Origin: an uncultured Phascolarctobacterium sp.
GTDB lineage: Bacteria > Bacillota > Negativicutes > Acidaminococcales > Acidaminococcaceae
DNA: 48,652 nt
NCBI GenBank assembly: GCA_900757795.1
Contig: CAAEPE010000031.1
Coordinates: 1-48,652, forward strand
Reading direction: 5' to 3'
The translations under genes and the position numbers were made by a program. Under the pieces are notes generated by a model. The model ran no database searches. It saw only the letters and a program-made list of their open reading frames with translations, and had not been told where the DNA came from. Each line of letters opens with the position of its first letter. The stretch's first letter is position 1. Shown here in pieces: positions 24,515-33,328 of this stretch.

Positions 24515-24976
24515 TTACATATTTTTAAACAAATTAACCATTTCCATAGCAGCCATAGCGCAGTCCACGCCCTTGTTGCCTGCTTTAGTGCCGGCGCGTT
24601 CCACAGCCTGCTGAATATTTTCAGTAGTCAGCACGCCGAAAGCAACAGGCACGCCAGTTTGCAAACTTACCTGAGCAATGCCCTTGGAGGCTTCGGCGCA
24701 AACATAATCAAAATGCGGAGTTGCACCGCGAATTACCGCGCCCAAGCAGATTACAGCGTCATATTTGCCGCTTTCCGCCATTTTTTTTGCAGCCATGGGA
24801 ATTTCAAAAGCACCGGGAACCCAAGCCACGGTTAAATCCTCATCCGCAGCCTCGTGACGCAGCAGGCAGTCTACGCAGCCGCTCAGCAATTTACTGGTGA
24901 TAAACTCGTTAAAACGCGCAGCCACAATACCGATTTTCATACCTTTAGCAGTTAATTTACCTTCTAATACGTTCAT
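24515..24976 (-). CDS. ribH: 6,7-dimethyl-8-ribityllumazine synthase
   Basis: Condenses 5-amino-6-ribitylaminouracil with 3,4-dihydroxy-2-butanone-4-phosphate to give lumazine, the penultimate step to riboflavin. The 153-aa protein has IVAARFNEFITSKLLSG, WVPGAFEIPMAAKKMAESG and ICLGAVIRGATPHFDYV, which form the substrate site, with the active-site His in TPHFDY. The ATG at 24976 is chosen from the GGGAGG 8 nt upstream and family length; a longer frame reads 25 codons further up. Fourth gene of the rib operon. Confidence 0.97.
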   Translation of the reverse strand: MNVLEGKLTAKGMKIGIVAARFNEFITSKLLSGCVDCLLRHEAADEDLTVAWVPGAFEIPMAAKKMAESGKYDAVICLGAVIRGATPHFDYVCAEASKGIAQVSLQTGVPVAFGVLTTENIQQAVERAGTKAGNKGVDCAMAAMEMVNLFKNM

Positions 24977-25023
24977 TGTAATATCCTCCCTTTTAGTACG
25001 TTGAAATTTTTTACTAAATATAA

Positions 25024-26256
25024 TTATTTTTCTGCGCGATGACAGCCGCAATCGTGCAATCTGTGTCCCATTTTTTCTTCTTTGACATCTAAATAATGCT
25101 CGTTAAATTTATTTGGCTCCATAATAATGGGCACGCGCTCGGTAATGGTGATACCATAGCCGCTCAAACCGATGCGTTTGGCAGGATTATTGGTAATCAA
25201 GCGGATGCTGGTCAAGCCAAGATCCGAGAGAATTTGTGCTCCCAAACCGTAATCGCGCAAATCCGGCGCAAAACCCAGCTGCACGTTGGCCTCTACCGTA
25301 TCAAGTCCCTTATCCTGCAAAGCATACGCGCGGATTTTATTAGCCAAGCCGATGCCTCGCCCCTCTTGTCGCATATACACCACAGCGCCGCAGCCTTCCT
25401 TTTCAATCATGCGCAGAGCGGTTGCCAGCTGGTCGCCGCAATCGCAGCGCAGGCTGCCGAAAGCGTCGCCTGTAAGGCACTCGCTGTGCACGCGCACCAG
25501 CACATCTTTTTTACCGGCAATATCTCCCTTAACAATCGCAATATGACATAAATCGTCTAAATCATTTTCGTAAGCGATAATGCGAAACGTGCCGTATTTA
25601 GAGGGCAGCGAAGCTTCTGCCGCACGATGCACCATTTTTTCGTGAGATTTACGGTAAGCTACCAAATCTGCCACGGTAATGAAAACCAAATCATGCTTTT
25701 GAGCAAATTTTATCAAATCAGGAGTACGTGCCATATGACCATCGTCGTTCATAATCTCGCAGCAAATACCCACGGGACGCAAGCCTGCCAATTTGCACAA
25801 ATCCACAGTGGTTTCCGTATGGCCCGTTCTTACCAAAACGCCGCCTTCACGGGCGCGCAAAGGAAAAACGTGTCCGGGCCGGCGAAAATCTCCGGGCTGG
25901 GCATTTTCTTCCGCACATTTTTTCATAGTGTAGGCGCGTTCATAAGCAGAAATACCCGTGGTAGTATCCACATGGTCGATAGAAACAGAAAAAGCAGTTT
26001 CGTGATTATCCGTATTTTTGCTGACCATTGCGCCAAATTGCAGCTTATCCATAATGCTGCCCTCAGCAGGCATGCAAATCAAACCGCGAGCTTCCTTCGC
26101 CATAAAATTTATGGCTTCCGGCGTGCACATTTCAGCAGCCATAATTAAATCTCCCTCGTTTTCACGATCCTCATCGTCAGTAACCAAAACCATTTTGCCT
26201 GCCTTAATGGCGGCGATAGCTTCTTCAATAGTGTTGTATTTAAAATTCTTCTCCAT
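25024..26256 (-). CDS. ribBA: Bifunctional DHBP synthase / GTP cyclohydrolase II
   Basis: Two-domain enzyme of 410 aa. The N-terminal domain (about 1-205) makes 3,4-dihydroxy-2-butanone-4-phosphate (TDDEDRENEGDLIMAAE and GHTETTVDLCKLAG are the acidic and Thr/Glu active-site segments). The C-terminal domain opens GTP to the pyrimidine precursor; its zinc cysteines are in ECLTGDAFGSLRCDCGD, followed by MRQEGRGIGLANKI. The ATG at 26256 is preferred over the GTG four codons upstream because GAGG is 6 nt before it. It follows the ribE stop by 8 nt. Confidence 0.97.
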   Translation of the reverse strand: MEKNFKYNTIEEAIAAIKAGKMVLVTDDEDRENEGDLIMAAEMCTPEAINFMAKEARGLICMPAEGSIMDKLQFGAMVSKNTDNHETAFSVSIDHVDTTTGISAYERAYTMKKCAEENAQPGDFRRPGHVFPLRAREGGVLVRTGHTETTVDLCKLAGLRPVGICCEIMNDDGHMARTPDLIKFAQKHDLVFITVADLVAYRKSHEKMVHRAAEASLPSKYGTFRIIAYENDLDDLCHIAIVKGDIAGKKDVLVRVHSECLTGDAFGSLRCDCGDQLATALRMIEKEGCGAVVYMRQEGRGIGLANKIRAYALQDKGLDTVEANVQLGFAPDLRDYGLGAQILSDLGLTSIRLITNNPAKRIGLSGYGITITERVPIIMEPNKFNEHYLDVKEEKMGHRLHDCGCHRAEK

Positions 26257-26264
26257 TTTGCACC

Positions 26265-26927
26265 TCACATAAAGCCGTTTTCCAACAGTATATTTTTATC
26301 CAAACTGCCTGCACAGGCAGATTTTTTCCCATACTGCATATCCCAGTTCAGCATCCGCTCCACATATTTGCCTAGAATATCAGTTTCCAAATTTACCGTA
26401 TCGCCTACGGTTTTAAAGCCTAAGGTAGTTTCCTTTGCCGTATGAGGAATCAACGACACAGAAAAAGTGCTGCTCGTAACCTCTGTCACCGTCAGACTAA
26501 TACCGTCAATGGCAATGCTGCCTTTTTTGATAATATATTTTAAAAGCTCCTGCGGCGTATCAATAGTTACGACCACGGCAATACCATCATTTCTTTGAGC
26601 GGCAATCGTCCCTAAGCCCTCCACATGACCGCTGACAATATGCCCGTCCAAACCGTCGCACAATCGCAGAGTCCTTTCTAAATTGACCTTATCGCCGGCG
26701 TTTAAACTACCGATATTTGTCAAGCGCACGGTTTCAGGCATAACGTCGGCAGTAAAGCCATCGCTACTCATTTTTACTACCGTTAGGCACGCGCCGTTTA
26801 CCGCTACGCTGTCGCCGATTTTTAGATTAGCCATAATTTTTTTTGCGCTTACTGTTAAATGATAGGAGTTTCCCTGACGCGCTAATTTCTGTACTGTCCC
26901 CAGCTCGGCTACTAAACCAGTAAACAT
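26265..26927 (-). CDS. ribE: Riboflavin synthase alpha chain
   Basis: Dismutates two lumazines to riboflavin and a pyrimidine. The 220-aa protein consists of two lumazine-binding beta-barrel repeats. The first begins MFTGLVAELGTV with SVAVNGACLTV. The second begins about residue 98 (HIVSGHVEGLGTI) with GSIAIDGISLTVTEV. The C-terminal trimerisation helix region (LGKYVERMLNW) is present. The start overlaps the ribD stop. It is named ribE as in Gram-positive usage for the alpha synthase (ribC in E. coli). Confidence 0.97.
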   Translation of the reverse strand: MFTGLVAELGTVQKLARQGNSYHLTVSAKKIMANLKIGDSVAVNGACLTVVKMSSDGFTADVMPETVRLTNIGSLNAGDKVNLERTLRLCDGLDGHIVSGHVEGLGTIAAQRNDGIAVVVTIDTPQELLKYIIKKGSIAIDGISLTVTEVTSSTFSVSLIPHTAKETTLGFKTVGDTVNLETDILGKYVERMLNWDMQYGKKSACAGSLDKNILLENGFM

Positions 26928-28027
26928 CAGCGTTCCTCCTTCCGTACCAAGCCAGTAATTAAAAAATCCTGTCCCAAAATTTTATATTCAACATCATCTA
27001 ACCGCCAGCCATCTTCGATAAAATCGCTGCCTACGCCGCTCATAGGCGTAAAGCCCTGGCTGCCGCCCACTAATTTAGGCGCAATAAAGGCATAAATTCT
27101 GTCGGCAAAGCCTGCGTCCTTAAACGCTCCGTGCACAGCGCTGCCGCCCTCAACCAATACGCTGGTTATGCCTCTTTGAGCCAACACCGCAATTACCAAG
27201 TCTATGGGCAAATGACCGTTTTTCTCCGGCAATCTAATTACTTCCACATTAGGCAGCGCCGCCAAAGCTTCGGCTTTGATTCTATCAGCATCTAGGCCAG
27301 TGATAATCAACGTATCTGCCGCCGGATTTAAAACCGTCGCCATTAACGAAATTTTCAATTTACTGTCCAAAATCACGCGTATGGGATTTTTTCCCTGCAC
27401 CATGCGGCAGGTCAGCTCCGGATCGTCGGCCAGCACCGTGCCAATACCTACCAAAACCGCGTCGTGCTGACGACGCAGACGGTGAGCAAAGGTACGTGCT
27501 TCTTCGCCAGTTATCCATTTGCTGTCACCGGTGCGGGCAGCAATTTTTCCATCCAAGGTCATGGCGTATTTTAAAGTAATAAACGGGCGCTGTTTGCTTA
27601 TCCATGTAAAAAAACGCTCGTTAAGACGCAAGGCTTCTTTTTCGCAAATCCCTGTTACCACTTCCACTCCCTGCAAGCGCAAGTATTGAATGCCTTGACC
27701 CGCTACCAAGGGATTGGGGTCAGTGCAGGCTACCACTACTTTTTTTATGCCAGCTCGCGCCAGCGCCACACAGCAGGGGACTGTGCGTCCGTAATGAGCG
27801 CAGGGCTCCAAGGTAACATAAGCAGTTGCGCCGCGGGCAAGCTGTTTAGCTTCAGCCAAAGCATTGATTTCCGCATGAGGCTCGCCCGCTTTGTGATGAT
27901 AGCCCTCGCCGACAATATTACCATCTGCGTCGACGATTACACAGCCGACCATGGGATTAGGACTGGTATCGCCCTCGGCTTTAATTGCCAATTCTAAAGC
28001 GCGCTGCATATAACGTTCATCATTCAT
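26927..28027 (-). CDS. ribD: Bifunctional pyrimidine deaminase / reductase RibD
   Basis: 366-aa enzyme for the second and third steps of riboflavin synthesis. The N-terminal deaminase domain has the zinc motifs HAEINAL and PCAHYGRTVPCC. The C-terminal reductase domain has RPFITLKYAMTLDGKIAARTGDSKWITG, and SVLVEGGSAVHGAFKDAG for NADPH/substrate binding. Both domains are complete. It is the first gene after the FMN riboswitch, with an AGGTGA Shine-Dalgarno 8 nt before the ATG. Confidence 0.97.
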   Translation of the reverse strand: MNDERYMQRALELAIKAEGDTSPNPMVGCVIVDADGNIVGEGYHHKAGEPHAEINALAEAKQLARGATAYVTLEPCAHYGRTVPCCVALARAGIKKVVVACTDPNPLVAGQGIQYLRLQGVEVVTGICEKEALRLNERFFTWISKQRPFITLKYAMTLDGKIAARTGDSKWITGEEARTFAHRLRRQHDAVLVGIGTVLADDPELTCRMVQGKNPIRVILDSKLKISLMATVLNPAADTLIITGLDADRIKAEALAALPNVEVIRLPEKNGHLPIDLVIAVLAQRGITSVLVEGGSAVHGAFKDAGFADRIYAFIAPKLVGGSQGFTPMSGVGSDFIEDGWRLDDVEYKILGQDFLITGLVRKEER

Positions 28028-28060
28028 TTGTTATCACCTGTAAATTTCAATTTAAGAAAT

Positions 28061-28094
28061 AAAAAACCGCATAGACCGATGGAGCCCGTGCGGT
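28061..28094 (-). terminator. Riboswitch expression-platform terminator
   Basis: Stem ACCGCA/TGCGGT with a 17-nt loop, followed by T6 on the minus strand. It lies between the FMN aptamer and ribD and is the likely FMN-stabilised terminator. Confidence 0.7.
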
Positions 28095-28109
28095 AATAAT
28101 CAATTTGCC

Positions 28110-28216
28110 ACCTTTTATCATCCAGACTATACTGTCGGTACCGGAATTGCACCGGTTCATGCCCGAAGGCTCGCGGACTATACCGCCGGTGGGGAATTGC
28201 GCCCCGCCCCAAAGGT
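28110..28216 (-). promoter_or_regulatory. FMN riboswitch aptamer (RFN element)
   Basis: The minus strand carries the conserved FMN aptamer blocks. GGGGCGGGGCGCAATTCCCC and then CCGGCGGTATAGTCCGCGAG (28169-28210) form the 5' half. GGTGCAATTCCGGTACCGAC and AGTATAGTCTGGATG (about 28119-28158) form the 3' half. The closing helix P1 pairs 28110-28115 with 28211-28216. It precedes ribD-ribE-ribBA-ribH and should turn the operon off when FMN is high. Confidence 0.97.
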
Positions 28217-28308
28217 TTAACTTATGAAAACGCAGTCGCAGCTAAAACGACCTCTTCGTTATCACTTTGTTTCACTATGCAATTTTTTAAAGATACTTTA
28301 TATAATGG

Positions 28309-28337
28309 ATTTTACCACTGATGCCCTGCTTTAGCAA
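28309..28337 (-). promoter_or_regulatory. Probable promoter of the rib operon
   Basis: Minus strand -35 TTGCTA (28332-28337), 17-nt spacer, -10 TAAAAT (28309-28314) preceded by TGG (extended -10). The -35 lies in an inverted repeat, CCTGCTT/AAGCAGG (28325-28346). Confidence 0.55.
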
Positions 28338-28377
28338 GTAAGCAGGCGCCATTTTAACGAAAAATTTACAAAAACTT

Positions 28378-29655
28378 CTACTCGTCCTTTTGCAGTATTT
28401 TGCTCGCCTGCTCCGGCTCCAGCTCCTCCACTGCTTTCAGCCGCCGATTCATCATATTGGTGCGCGTGTTGATAAGATTTTCCAAATCCTCGCTGGTTTG
28501 GTTCAAATGCCCCTGCATTTTGCGCAGCGCCATGCCAAATTTACCAAATTCGGTTTTAACTGCTCCCAGCACCTCCCAAGCTTCATTGGAACGCTGCTGA
28601 ATAGCCAAAGTTTTAAAGCCCATTTGCAAGCTGTTCAAGAGCGCCGCCATAGTGCTCGGTCCTGCCACATTAATTTGATAATCACGCTGCAAAATTTCTA
28701 CCAAGCCTCTATTAACCACCTCGGCGTACAAGCCCTCAAAGGGCAAAAACATTATACCAAAGCTGGTTGTATAAGGCACGGCGATATATTTTTCGTGAAT
28801 ATCCTTGGCTTCACTTTTAATAACCGTTTCTAAAGCGCGATAAGCTGCATCCACCGCTACCTTATCGCCGCTTTCCTGCGCTTCCAAAAGCTGCGCGTAA
28901 CGCTCGCCGGGAAATTTAGCGTCTATTGGAAGATATACAGTGCCGTCTCCATGAGGCAGCTTCACCGCATATTCTACGGGATTGCGCATGCTGGGAACGG
29001 TAATAACATTGGTCTCATATTGCTCCGGCGCCAAAATTTCCTCTAAAATTGCTCCAAGCTGTACCTCGCCTAAAATGCCTCTGGTTTTGACTCCGGATAG
29101 CACCTTTTTCAAGCCGCCTACCTCTCCGGCCAAGCTTTGCATCTCTCCTAATCCCTTATAAACCTGTTCTAATTGTGTACTTACTGTCTTAAAGGATTCA
29201 CTGATACGTTTTTCTAAAGTCGTCTGTAATTTTTCATCAACAGTACCGCGTATAGCATCCAGCTGCTGATTATTTTCCCGGCGCAATTCCTGCATTCCAC
29301 TGGCTAAGTGGTTGCGCATAAGCTCTAACTGCTCCTGCTGCGTTTGCAGCAGCTTGTAAAATTCCGTAAGACGCGTTTGCAGCTGTGCTTCCATAGCAGT
29401 TAGCTGCTGCTTTTGCACATCCGCAGCCAGCTTTTGGTTATGCTGCATAAGTTTTCCCAGCTGCTCCAAGGACTGTGCATTACTACTGTTTAATGCCTGC
29501 ACCATATTAGTCAAATCCTGTTTTACGCCTGTCAGCTGCAAATGAATTTCCTGCCTAATTACCGACGTACTATTCATTCTGTGCAGGAGCAACACCAATA
29601 AAAGCAGCAATAAAGCAATGATTAAAGCTAGGCCGCCTAAAAGTATATTTTCCAA
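28378..29655 (-). CDS. rmuC: DNA recombination protein RmuC
   Basis: 425-aa RmuC family protein, linked to limiting recombination at inverted repeats. It has an N-terminal membrane helix (about 5-25), a long coiled coil (about 30-165), and a nuclease-like core with VLSGVKTRGILGEVQLGAILEEIL, KLPHGDGTVYLPIDAKFPGERYAQLLEA and TSFGIMFLPFEGLYAEVV. The core motifs resemble the PD-(D/E)xK fold assigned to the family. The start is TTG with GAGG 9 nt upstream. It lies between the nrdR terminator and the rib promoter and has no partner gene nearby. Confidence 0.93.
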   Translation of the reverse strand: MENILLGGLALIIALLLLLLVLLLHRMNSTSVIRQEIHLQLTGVKQDLTNMVQALNSSNAQSLEQLGKLMQHNQKLAADVQKQQLTAMEAQLQTRLTEFYKLLQTQQEQLELMRNHLASGMQELRRENNQQLDAIRGTVDEKLQTTLEKRISESFKTVSTQLEQVYKGLGEMQSLAGEVGGLKKVLSGVKTRGILGEVQLGAILEEILAPEQYETNVITVPSMRNPVEYAVKLPHGDGTVYLPIDAKFPGERYAQLLEAQESGDKVAVDAAYRALETVIKSEAKDIHEKYIAVPYTTSFGIMFLPFEGLYAEVVNRGLVEILQRDYQINVAGPSTMAALLNSLQMGFKTLAIQQRSNEAWEVLGAVKTEFGKFGMALRKMQGHLNQTSEDLENLINTRTNMMNRRLKAVEELEPEQASKILQKDE

Positions 29656-29688
29656 AGCCGCGCACCTCTTTTCAATACAAATATCAAA

Positions 29689-29731
29689 AAGCGCTATAAA
29701 GCCGCTATTTTCAGCGACACTTATAGCGCTT
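29689..29731 (-). terminator. Terminator downstream of nrdR
   Basis: 11-bp outer stem AAGCGCTATAA/TTATAGCGCTT with an inner CGCT/AGCG hairpin, followed by TTTGATATTT on the minus strand. It closes the ftsZ-nrdR transcript before rmuC. Confidence 0.65.
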
Positions 29732-29741
29732 ACGTTTATTT

Positions 29742-30215
29742 TTATTTTTGATCAGCCGGATTGCCCTTATGCATAATGCGTTCTAATTCCTGCATAAAGT
29801 TATTTACGTCAGCAAATTGACGATACACAGAAGCAAATCGTACATAAGCAATTTGGTCGGTTTCTTCCAAATGATGCATTACCAGCTCGCCGATTTTAGA
29901 GCTTACCACTTCGTTTTCACCGCTCATGCGCAGCTCGCGCTCCACACTGTCGGCAATTTCCTGTACCTTTTCATAGGGAACAGGACGCTTTTCAAAAGCT
30001 TTCAGCAGACCGCTCAAAAGCTTTTTGGAGTCAAACAGCTCGCGCCGTCCATCCTTTTTGCTGACTACTAAAGGAGTTTCCTCGTATTTTTCATAGGTCG
30101 TAAAACGACGGCCACATTGCGGACACTCACGCCGACGTCTGATAGAGGTGCCATCCTCTACGGCACGGCTGTCAATAACACGACTATCTCTATATGAGCA
30201 AAACGGACACTTCAT
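29742..30215 (-). CDS. nrdR: Transcriptional repressor NrdR
   Basis: Repressor of ribonucleotide reductase genes that senses ATP/dATP. The 157-aa protein starts with a zinc ribbon (Cys3, Cys6, Cys31, Cys34; RRRRECPQCGRRF is the DNA-contact region). An ATP-cone domain follows (VVSKKDGRRELFDSKKLLSGLLKAF...VASVYRQF-type). Length matches the family. It is 31 bp downstream of ftsZ and likely on the same transcript. No reductase gene is in the window. Confidence 0.97.
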   Translation of the reverse strand: MKCPFCSYRDSRVIDSRAVEDGTSIRRRRECPQCGRRFTTYEKYEETPLVVSKKDGRRELFDSKKLLSGLLKAFEKRPVPYEKVQEIADSVERELRMSGENEVVSSKIGELVMHHLEETDQIAYVRFASVYRQFADVNNFMQELERIMHKGNPADQK

Positions 30216-30246
30216 GTGCTTTCCTCCTCATAACATATCGGCAAAA

Positions 30247-31323
30247 TTATCTGCGCAGCCATGGCGGAATCTCATTGCCGCCGTTAAAGCCGCTAATAAC
30301 GCCAGAGCCTTGCTTGCTTGCGGCCTCGGGATTTTTAATGACAGTTGCATTTTTCAAAGTCGGATTTTTCTTTTCAAAACCAGTAGCGATAACAGTTACA
30401 CGAATTTCATCATCTAAAGCTTCGTCAATCACAGCGCCGAAAATAATATTAGCGTTAGGATCAACGGCTTCAGTAATAATTTGAGAAGCTTCGGTAACGT
30501 CGAACAAAGACAGCTCCTTACCGCCGGTAATATTAAACAGTACGCCTTGTGCACCGTCAATGGACGCCTCCAAAAGCGGACTCTTAATAGCAGCTTCAGC
30601 AGCGTCTTTAGCGCCGCCCTCGCCCTTAGCAGTACCAATGCCCATTAAGGCACTGCCTGCGTTGGTCATAATTGTTTTTACGTCGGCAAAGTCTGCGTTG
30701 ATTAAGCCGGGAACACCAATCAAATCAGAAATACCCTGCACGCCTTGGCGAAGAACGTCGTCGGCAATGCGGAAAGCATCCAGCATAGAAGTACGGCGAT
30801 CAATAACCTGCAGCAAACGGTCGTTAGGAATAGTAATCAAGGTATCTACTTTTTCTTTCAATTTAACAATACCGTTTTCAGCTTGGTTCATGCGACGTTT
30901 GCCTTCAAACATAAAAGGTTTGGTAACAACGCCAACGGTCAACGCACCAACTTCCTTGGCACATTCTGCCACTACGTGTGCAGCACCGGTACCGGTACCG
31001 CCGCCCATACCAGCGGTTACAAATACCATATCAGCGCCGCGCAGAGCATCAACAATCTGCTCGCGAGTTTCTTCGGCAGCTTTTTCGCCAATTTCCGGAT
31101 TGGCGCCTGCGCCTAAACCCTTGGTCAGCTTTTCGCCAATCTGAATTTTAGCTTCTGCTTTAGAAAGCAAAAGTGCTTGAGCGTCGCAGTTTACAGCAAT
31201 AAACTCTACGCCGCGCACACCAGCAGTAATCATTCTGTTGACAGCGTTATTACCGCCGCCGCCAACACCGATAACCTTAATATTTGCTAAATTTTCAAAG
31301 GTAGTTTCTACATCATCAAACAT
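30247..31323 (-). CDS. ftsZ: Cell division GTPase FtsZ
   Basis: 358-aa tubulin homologue that forms the division ring. The N-terminal nucleotide fold has VIGVGGGGNNAVNRM and the tubulin signature GGGTGTG (107-113). The T7 loop NADFADVKTIM carries the catalytic aspartates that complete the GTPase site of the neighbouring subunit. After a short linker (about 30 residues), the C-terminal peptide EIPPWLRR matches the conserved motif that binds FtsA, SepF or ZipA-type tethers. The linker is on the short side. No ftsA is upstream, so another membrane tether must be used or ftsA lies elsewhere. Confidence 0.99.
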   Translation of the reverse strand: MFDDVETTFENLANIKVIGVGGGGNNAVNRMITAGVRGVEFIAVNCDAQALLLSKAEAKIQIGEKLTKGLGAGANPEIGEKAAEETREQIVDALRGADMVFVTAGMGGGTGTGAAHVVAECAKEVGALTVGVVTKPFMFEGKRRMNQAENGIVKLKEKVDTLITIPNDRLLQVIDRRTSMLDAFRIADDVLRQGVQGISDLIGVPGLINADFADVKTIMTNAGSALMGIGTAKGEGGAKDAAEAAIKSPLLEASIDGAQGVLFNITGGKELSLFDVTEASQIITEAVDPNANIIFGAVIDEALDDEIRVTVIATGFEKKNPTLKNATVIKNPEAASKQGSGVISGFNGGNEIPPWLRR

Positions 31324-31424
31324 ATTTTACGTCCCCCTTAATTGTTGGGTATCATTATTAACTAAAACTCTAGATTTGATAACATTCCACATCCATGGTC
31401 AATTTTCCTGCTAAACTAAAAAAT

Positions 31425-31757
31425 TTATTTTCCCATATATAGTCTGCGGATAACGCCAATATTATGAAACATCCGCATACCAAAAATTAAAATGGCTACC
31501 ATGTATAAATCTATGCCAATCCAATTGCTGGCATAGCACATCAAAGAAGCCATTATACCATTGATAAAAAAGCCGGAGGTAAATACCATAGTGTCATAAT
31601 TACTGCCCATAGAAGCGCGAATACCTCCCAGTACCGCATCTAAGCCTGCCATTACTGCCACAGCCAGCAGACGTGCATATTCAGGCGGAATGCTGAAAGG
31701 ATAATGGGAACCGGCAATGAGGCCGACAACTAAGCCGATAATTGCAGCGTAAATCAT
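31425..31757 (-). CDS. sbp: Small basic protein Sbp (DUF1290)
   Basis: 110-aa membrane protein with three to four hydrophobic segments (about 2-17, 28-45, 60-78, 83-98) and a basic end (RMFHNIGVIRRLYMGK). GLDAVLGGIRASMGSNYDTMVF is the DUF1290 signature. Its function is unknown, but it is regularly found between DUF881 genes and ftsZ in Firmicutes, so a division or sporulation-related role is inferred from context. It overlaps the DUF881 gene by 4 bp. Confidence 0.9.
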   Translation of the reverse strand: MIYAAIIGLVVGLIAGSHYPFSIPPEYARLLAVAVMAGLDAVLGGIRASMGSNYDTMVFTSGFFINGIMASLMCYASNWIGIDLYMVAILIFGMRMFHNIGVIRRLYMGK

Positions 31758-32461
31758 TTTTTCTCCTCCTTATCAGCAGCACTCTTAGCAAATTCAAAGC
31801 CACGGTGAGCTTTGAAAGCAGGTATATGCAGATTTTCAGAAGATTTTATTTTCACCTGAATACCCCAAAACTCAAAGGTTTCCACTACGCCTCCGCGCAG
31901 GCGCATAGCGCTGGTCAACGTTTTAGGCGCGCCGATGGCTTTAATCACATAAGGCGGAGCGCTGCGCACATTATTTATGGAAACCGTAGGACCAGCACAC
32001 CGTACTTCGCTCATAGCTACAATGCGCTGGTCATTGAGAGAAATAGCCTCAGCTCCGGCAGCACGCAGCTCGTTGAGCACGCGCAGCAAATCCTCGTCAT
32101 GGATTATATACAAATTAGGATTCTCGTTAGCTTTTTTAGGAATATTACTGTCATCTAAAACAATTTCTATACCTGCTCCCTCTACTTCCGTAGTTCCGGC
32201 CAAAAGATTTAAACGTTCTTGACTTGGGTCATTAGGATTATCAACGCCGTTTTTGCGCAGCTCGTTGATTTCCTCCAACAGATGCTTATTTTCTGTTTCC
32301 ATAGCCTTTAAGCGCTCGGACAAATCTTCCACTCTGTCCATACGAATGGACCTTTGCTGTTCTGTCACCTTATACTGCACCGACAACATAAATCCCAAAA
32401 CCATAAACACGATAGCAACTAAAACCTTGCCCTGCAAATCCATTGTAATCAATTTTTTCAT
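31754..32461 (-). CDS. DUF881 family protein (YlxW/YlxX-like)
   Basis: 235-aa protein with a membrane helix at about 10-28, a coiled coil (about 35-70, QRSIRMDRVEDLSERLKAMETENKHLL) and a DUF881 domain. The domain has GAGIEIVLDDS, YIIHDEDLLRVLNELRAAGAEAISLNDQRIVAMSEVRC and PPYVIKAIG. The extracytoplasmic part resembles ferredoxin-like folds in solved DUF881 members. Function is unknown; linked by position to ftsQ and ftsZ. Confidence 0.92.
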   Translation of the reverse strand: MKKLITMDLQGKVLVAIVFMVLGFMLSVQYKVTEQQRSIRMDRVEDLSERLKAMETENKHLLEEINELRKNGVDNPNDPSQERLNLLAGTTEVEGAGIEIVLDDSNIPKKANENPNLYIIHDEDLLRVLNELRAAGAEAISLNDQRIVAMSEVRCAGPTVSINNVRSAPPYVIKAIGAPKTLTSAMRLRGGVVETFEFWGIQVKIKSSENLHIPAFKAHRGFEFAKSAADKEEKK

Positions 32462-32471
32462 TCTTACACCC

Positions 32472-33260
32472 TCATTTTTTATTTTGTTCAGGTATCAGCT
32501 TAATGTATGGTTTAGCAAAGGTTAAATCAATATATTCGGCTTTAATATTTTTATTTTTTATTTCATTAAACACTGTCATAAATAAAGGCGCTTTTTCAGC
32601 CAGCGTTTCAGCATCTCCCAATAAAATTGGAAAGCTGCTGCGCAGGCTGATTTTAACATTATGCCTGTCATCAATGCTTATCTCGGCAATTCTATCATGA
32701 GCTTCACCGTCAAGCCGCTGCAAAAACTGCAGCACATAAGCCACATTTTGGTTGTCCACCTTGTCGCCAAGAAAAGCATTGCCGCATTGAGCTCCTACTA
32801 AAATAGGCGCGCGGGCATCCGGAATACCTGCGGTCACATTCATAATCAGACCGCTGTAATCCAACTGCACATAGCTGCGGTAAGAATTGGCCACATACAG
32901 CGCCGGTTCTCTTTCTTCAACATAAACTTCAAAATCTGCCGGCCAATGATACTCTACTTTGGCATTTTGAAATCTAATATCATGGTTCAAGCCATCAAGC
33001 AGACGACTGCGGCTGGCATTGAAAAAGTTAAAGGTCTCTTGGCAGCCTGCCATTTCGATAACCTTTTGTTCCGTCAGCTGATTAGTACCGTGAACGGTAA
33101 CGCTGCCAAACGCAAAGTCCGGCTGATGAATATAATTCCATCCAAAATGCAGACCGTAGCCTACCAATCCAATGCACAAAAGACGCAGGAAAATGCGCAG
33201 GCGTCTGCGTCGTTTATGCTGGCGCAAGCGTTGTTTCATACTTTGCTGCGGCTGCGACAT
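32472..33260 (-). CDS. ftsQ: Cell division protein FtsQ/DivIB
   Basis: 262-aa bitopic membrane protein. It has a basic cytoplasmic N-terminus (QRLRQHKRRRRLR), one membrane helix (about 24-42), and a POTRA domain starting DFAFGSVTVHGTNQLTEQKVIEMAG. FtsQ/DivIB beta domain segments follow (VEYHWPADFEVYVEEREPALYV). It works with FtsL and DivIC/FtsB to activate septal wall synthesis. It follows ddl by about 107 bp, a gap that contains a short GC hairpin (33329-33345). Confidence 0.92.
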   Translation of the reverse strand: MSQPQQSMKQRLRQHKRRRRLRIFLRLLCIGLVGYGLHFGWNYIHQPDFAFGSVTVHGTNQLTEQKVIEMAGCQETFNFFNASRSRLLDGLNHDIRFQNAKVEYHWPADFEVYVEEREPALYVANSYRSYVQLDYSGLIMNVTAGIPDARAPILVGAQCGNAFLGDKVDNQNVAYVLQFLQRLDGEAHDRIAEISIDDRHNVKISLRSSFPILLGDAETLAEKAPLFMTVFNEIKNKNIKAEYIDLTFAKPYIKLIPEQNKK

Positions 33261-33328
33261 TCCCGTTCCTCCTTATGTTGGCCATTTCATACCTTAAACA
33301 AAATTTTACAAATATAAAGCAAATCAGT

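Noticed and set aside
28024..28212. 62-residue minus-strand open frame upstream of ribD
   Set aside because: It is the FMN riboswitch aptamer and terminator read as protein.
31324..31424. Separate ftsZ promoter (TTGACC on the minus strand)
   Set aside because: The sequence 17-18 nt downstream of TTGACC is TCAAAT/CAAATC, too poor a -10 to list.
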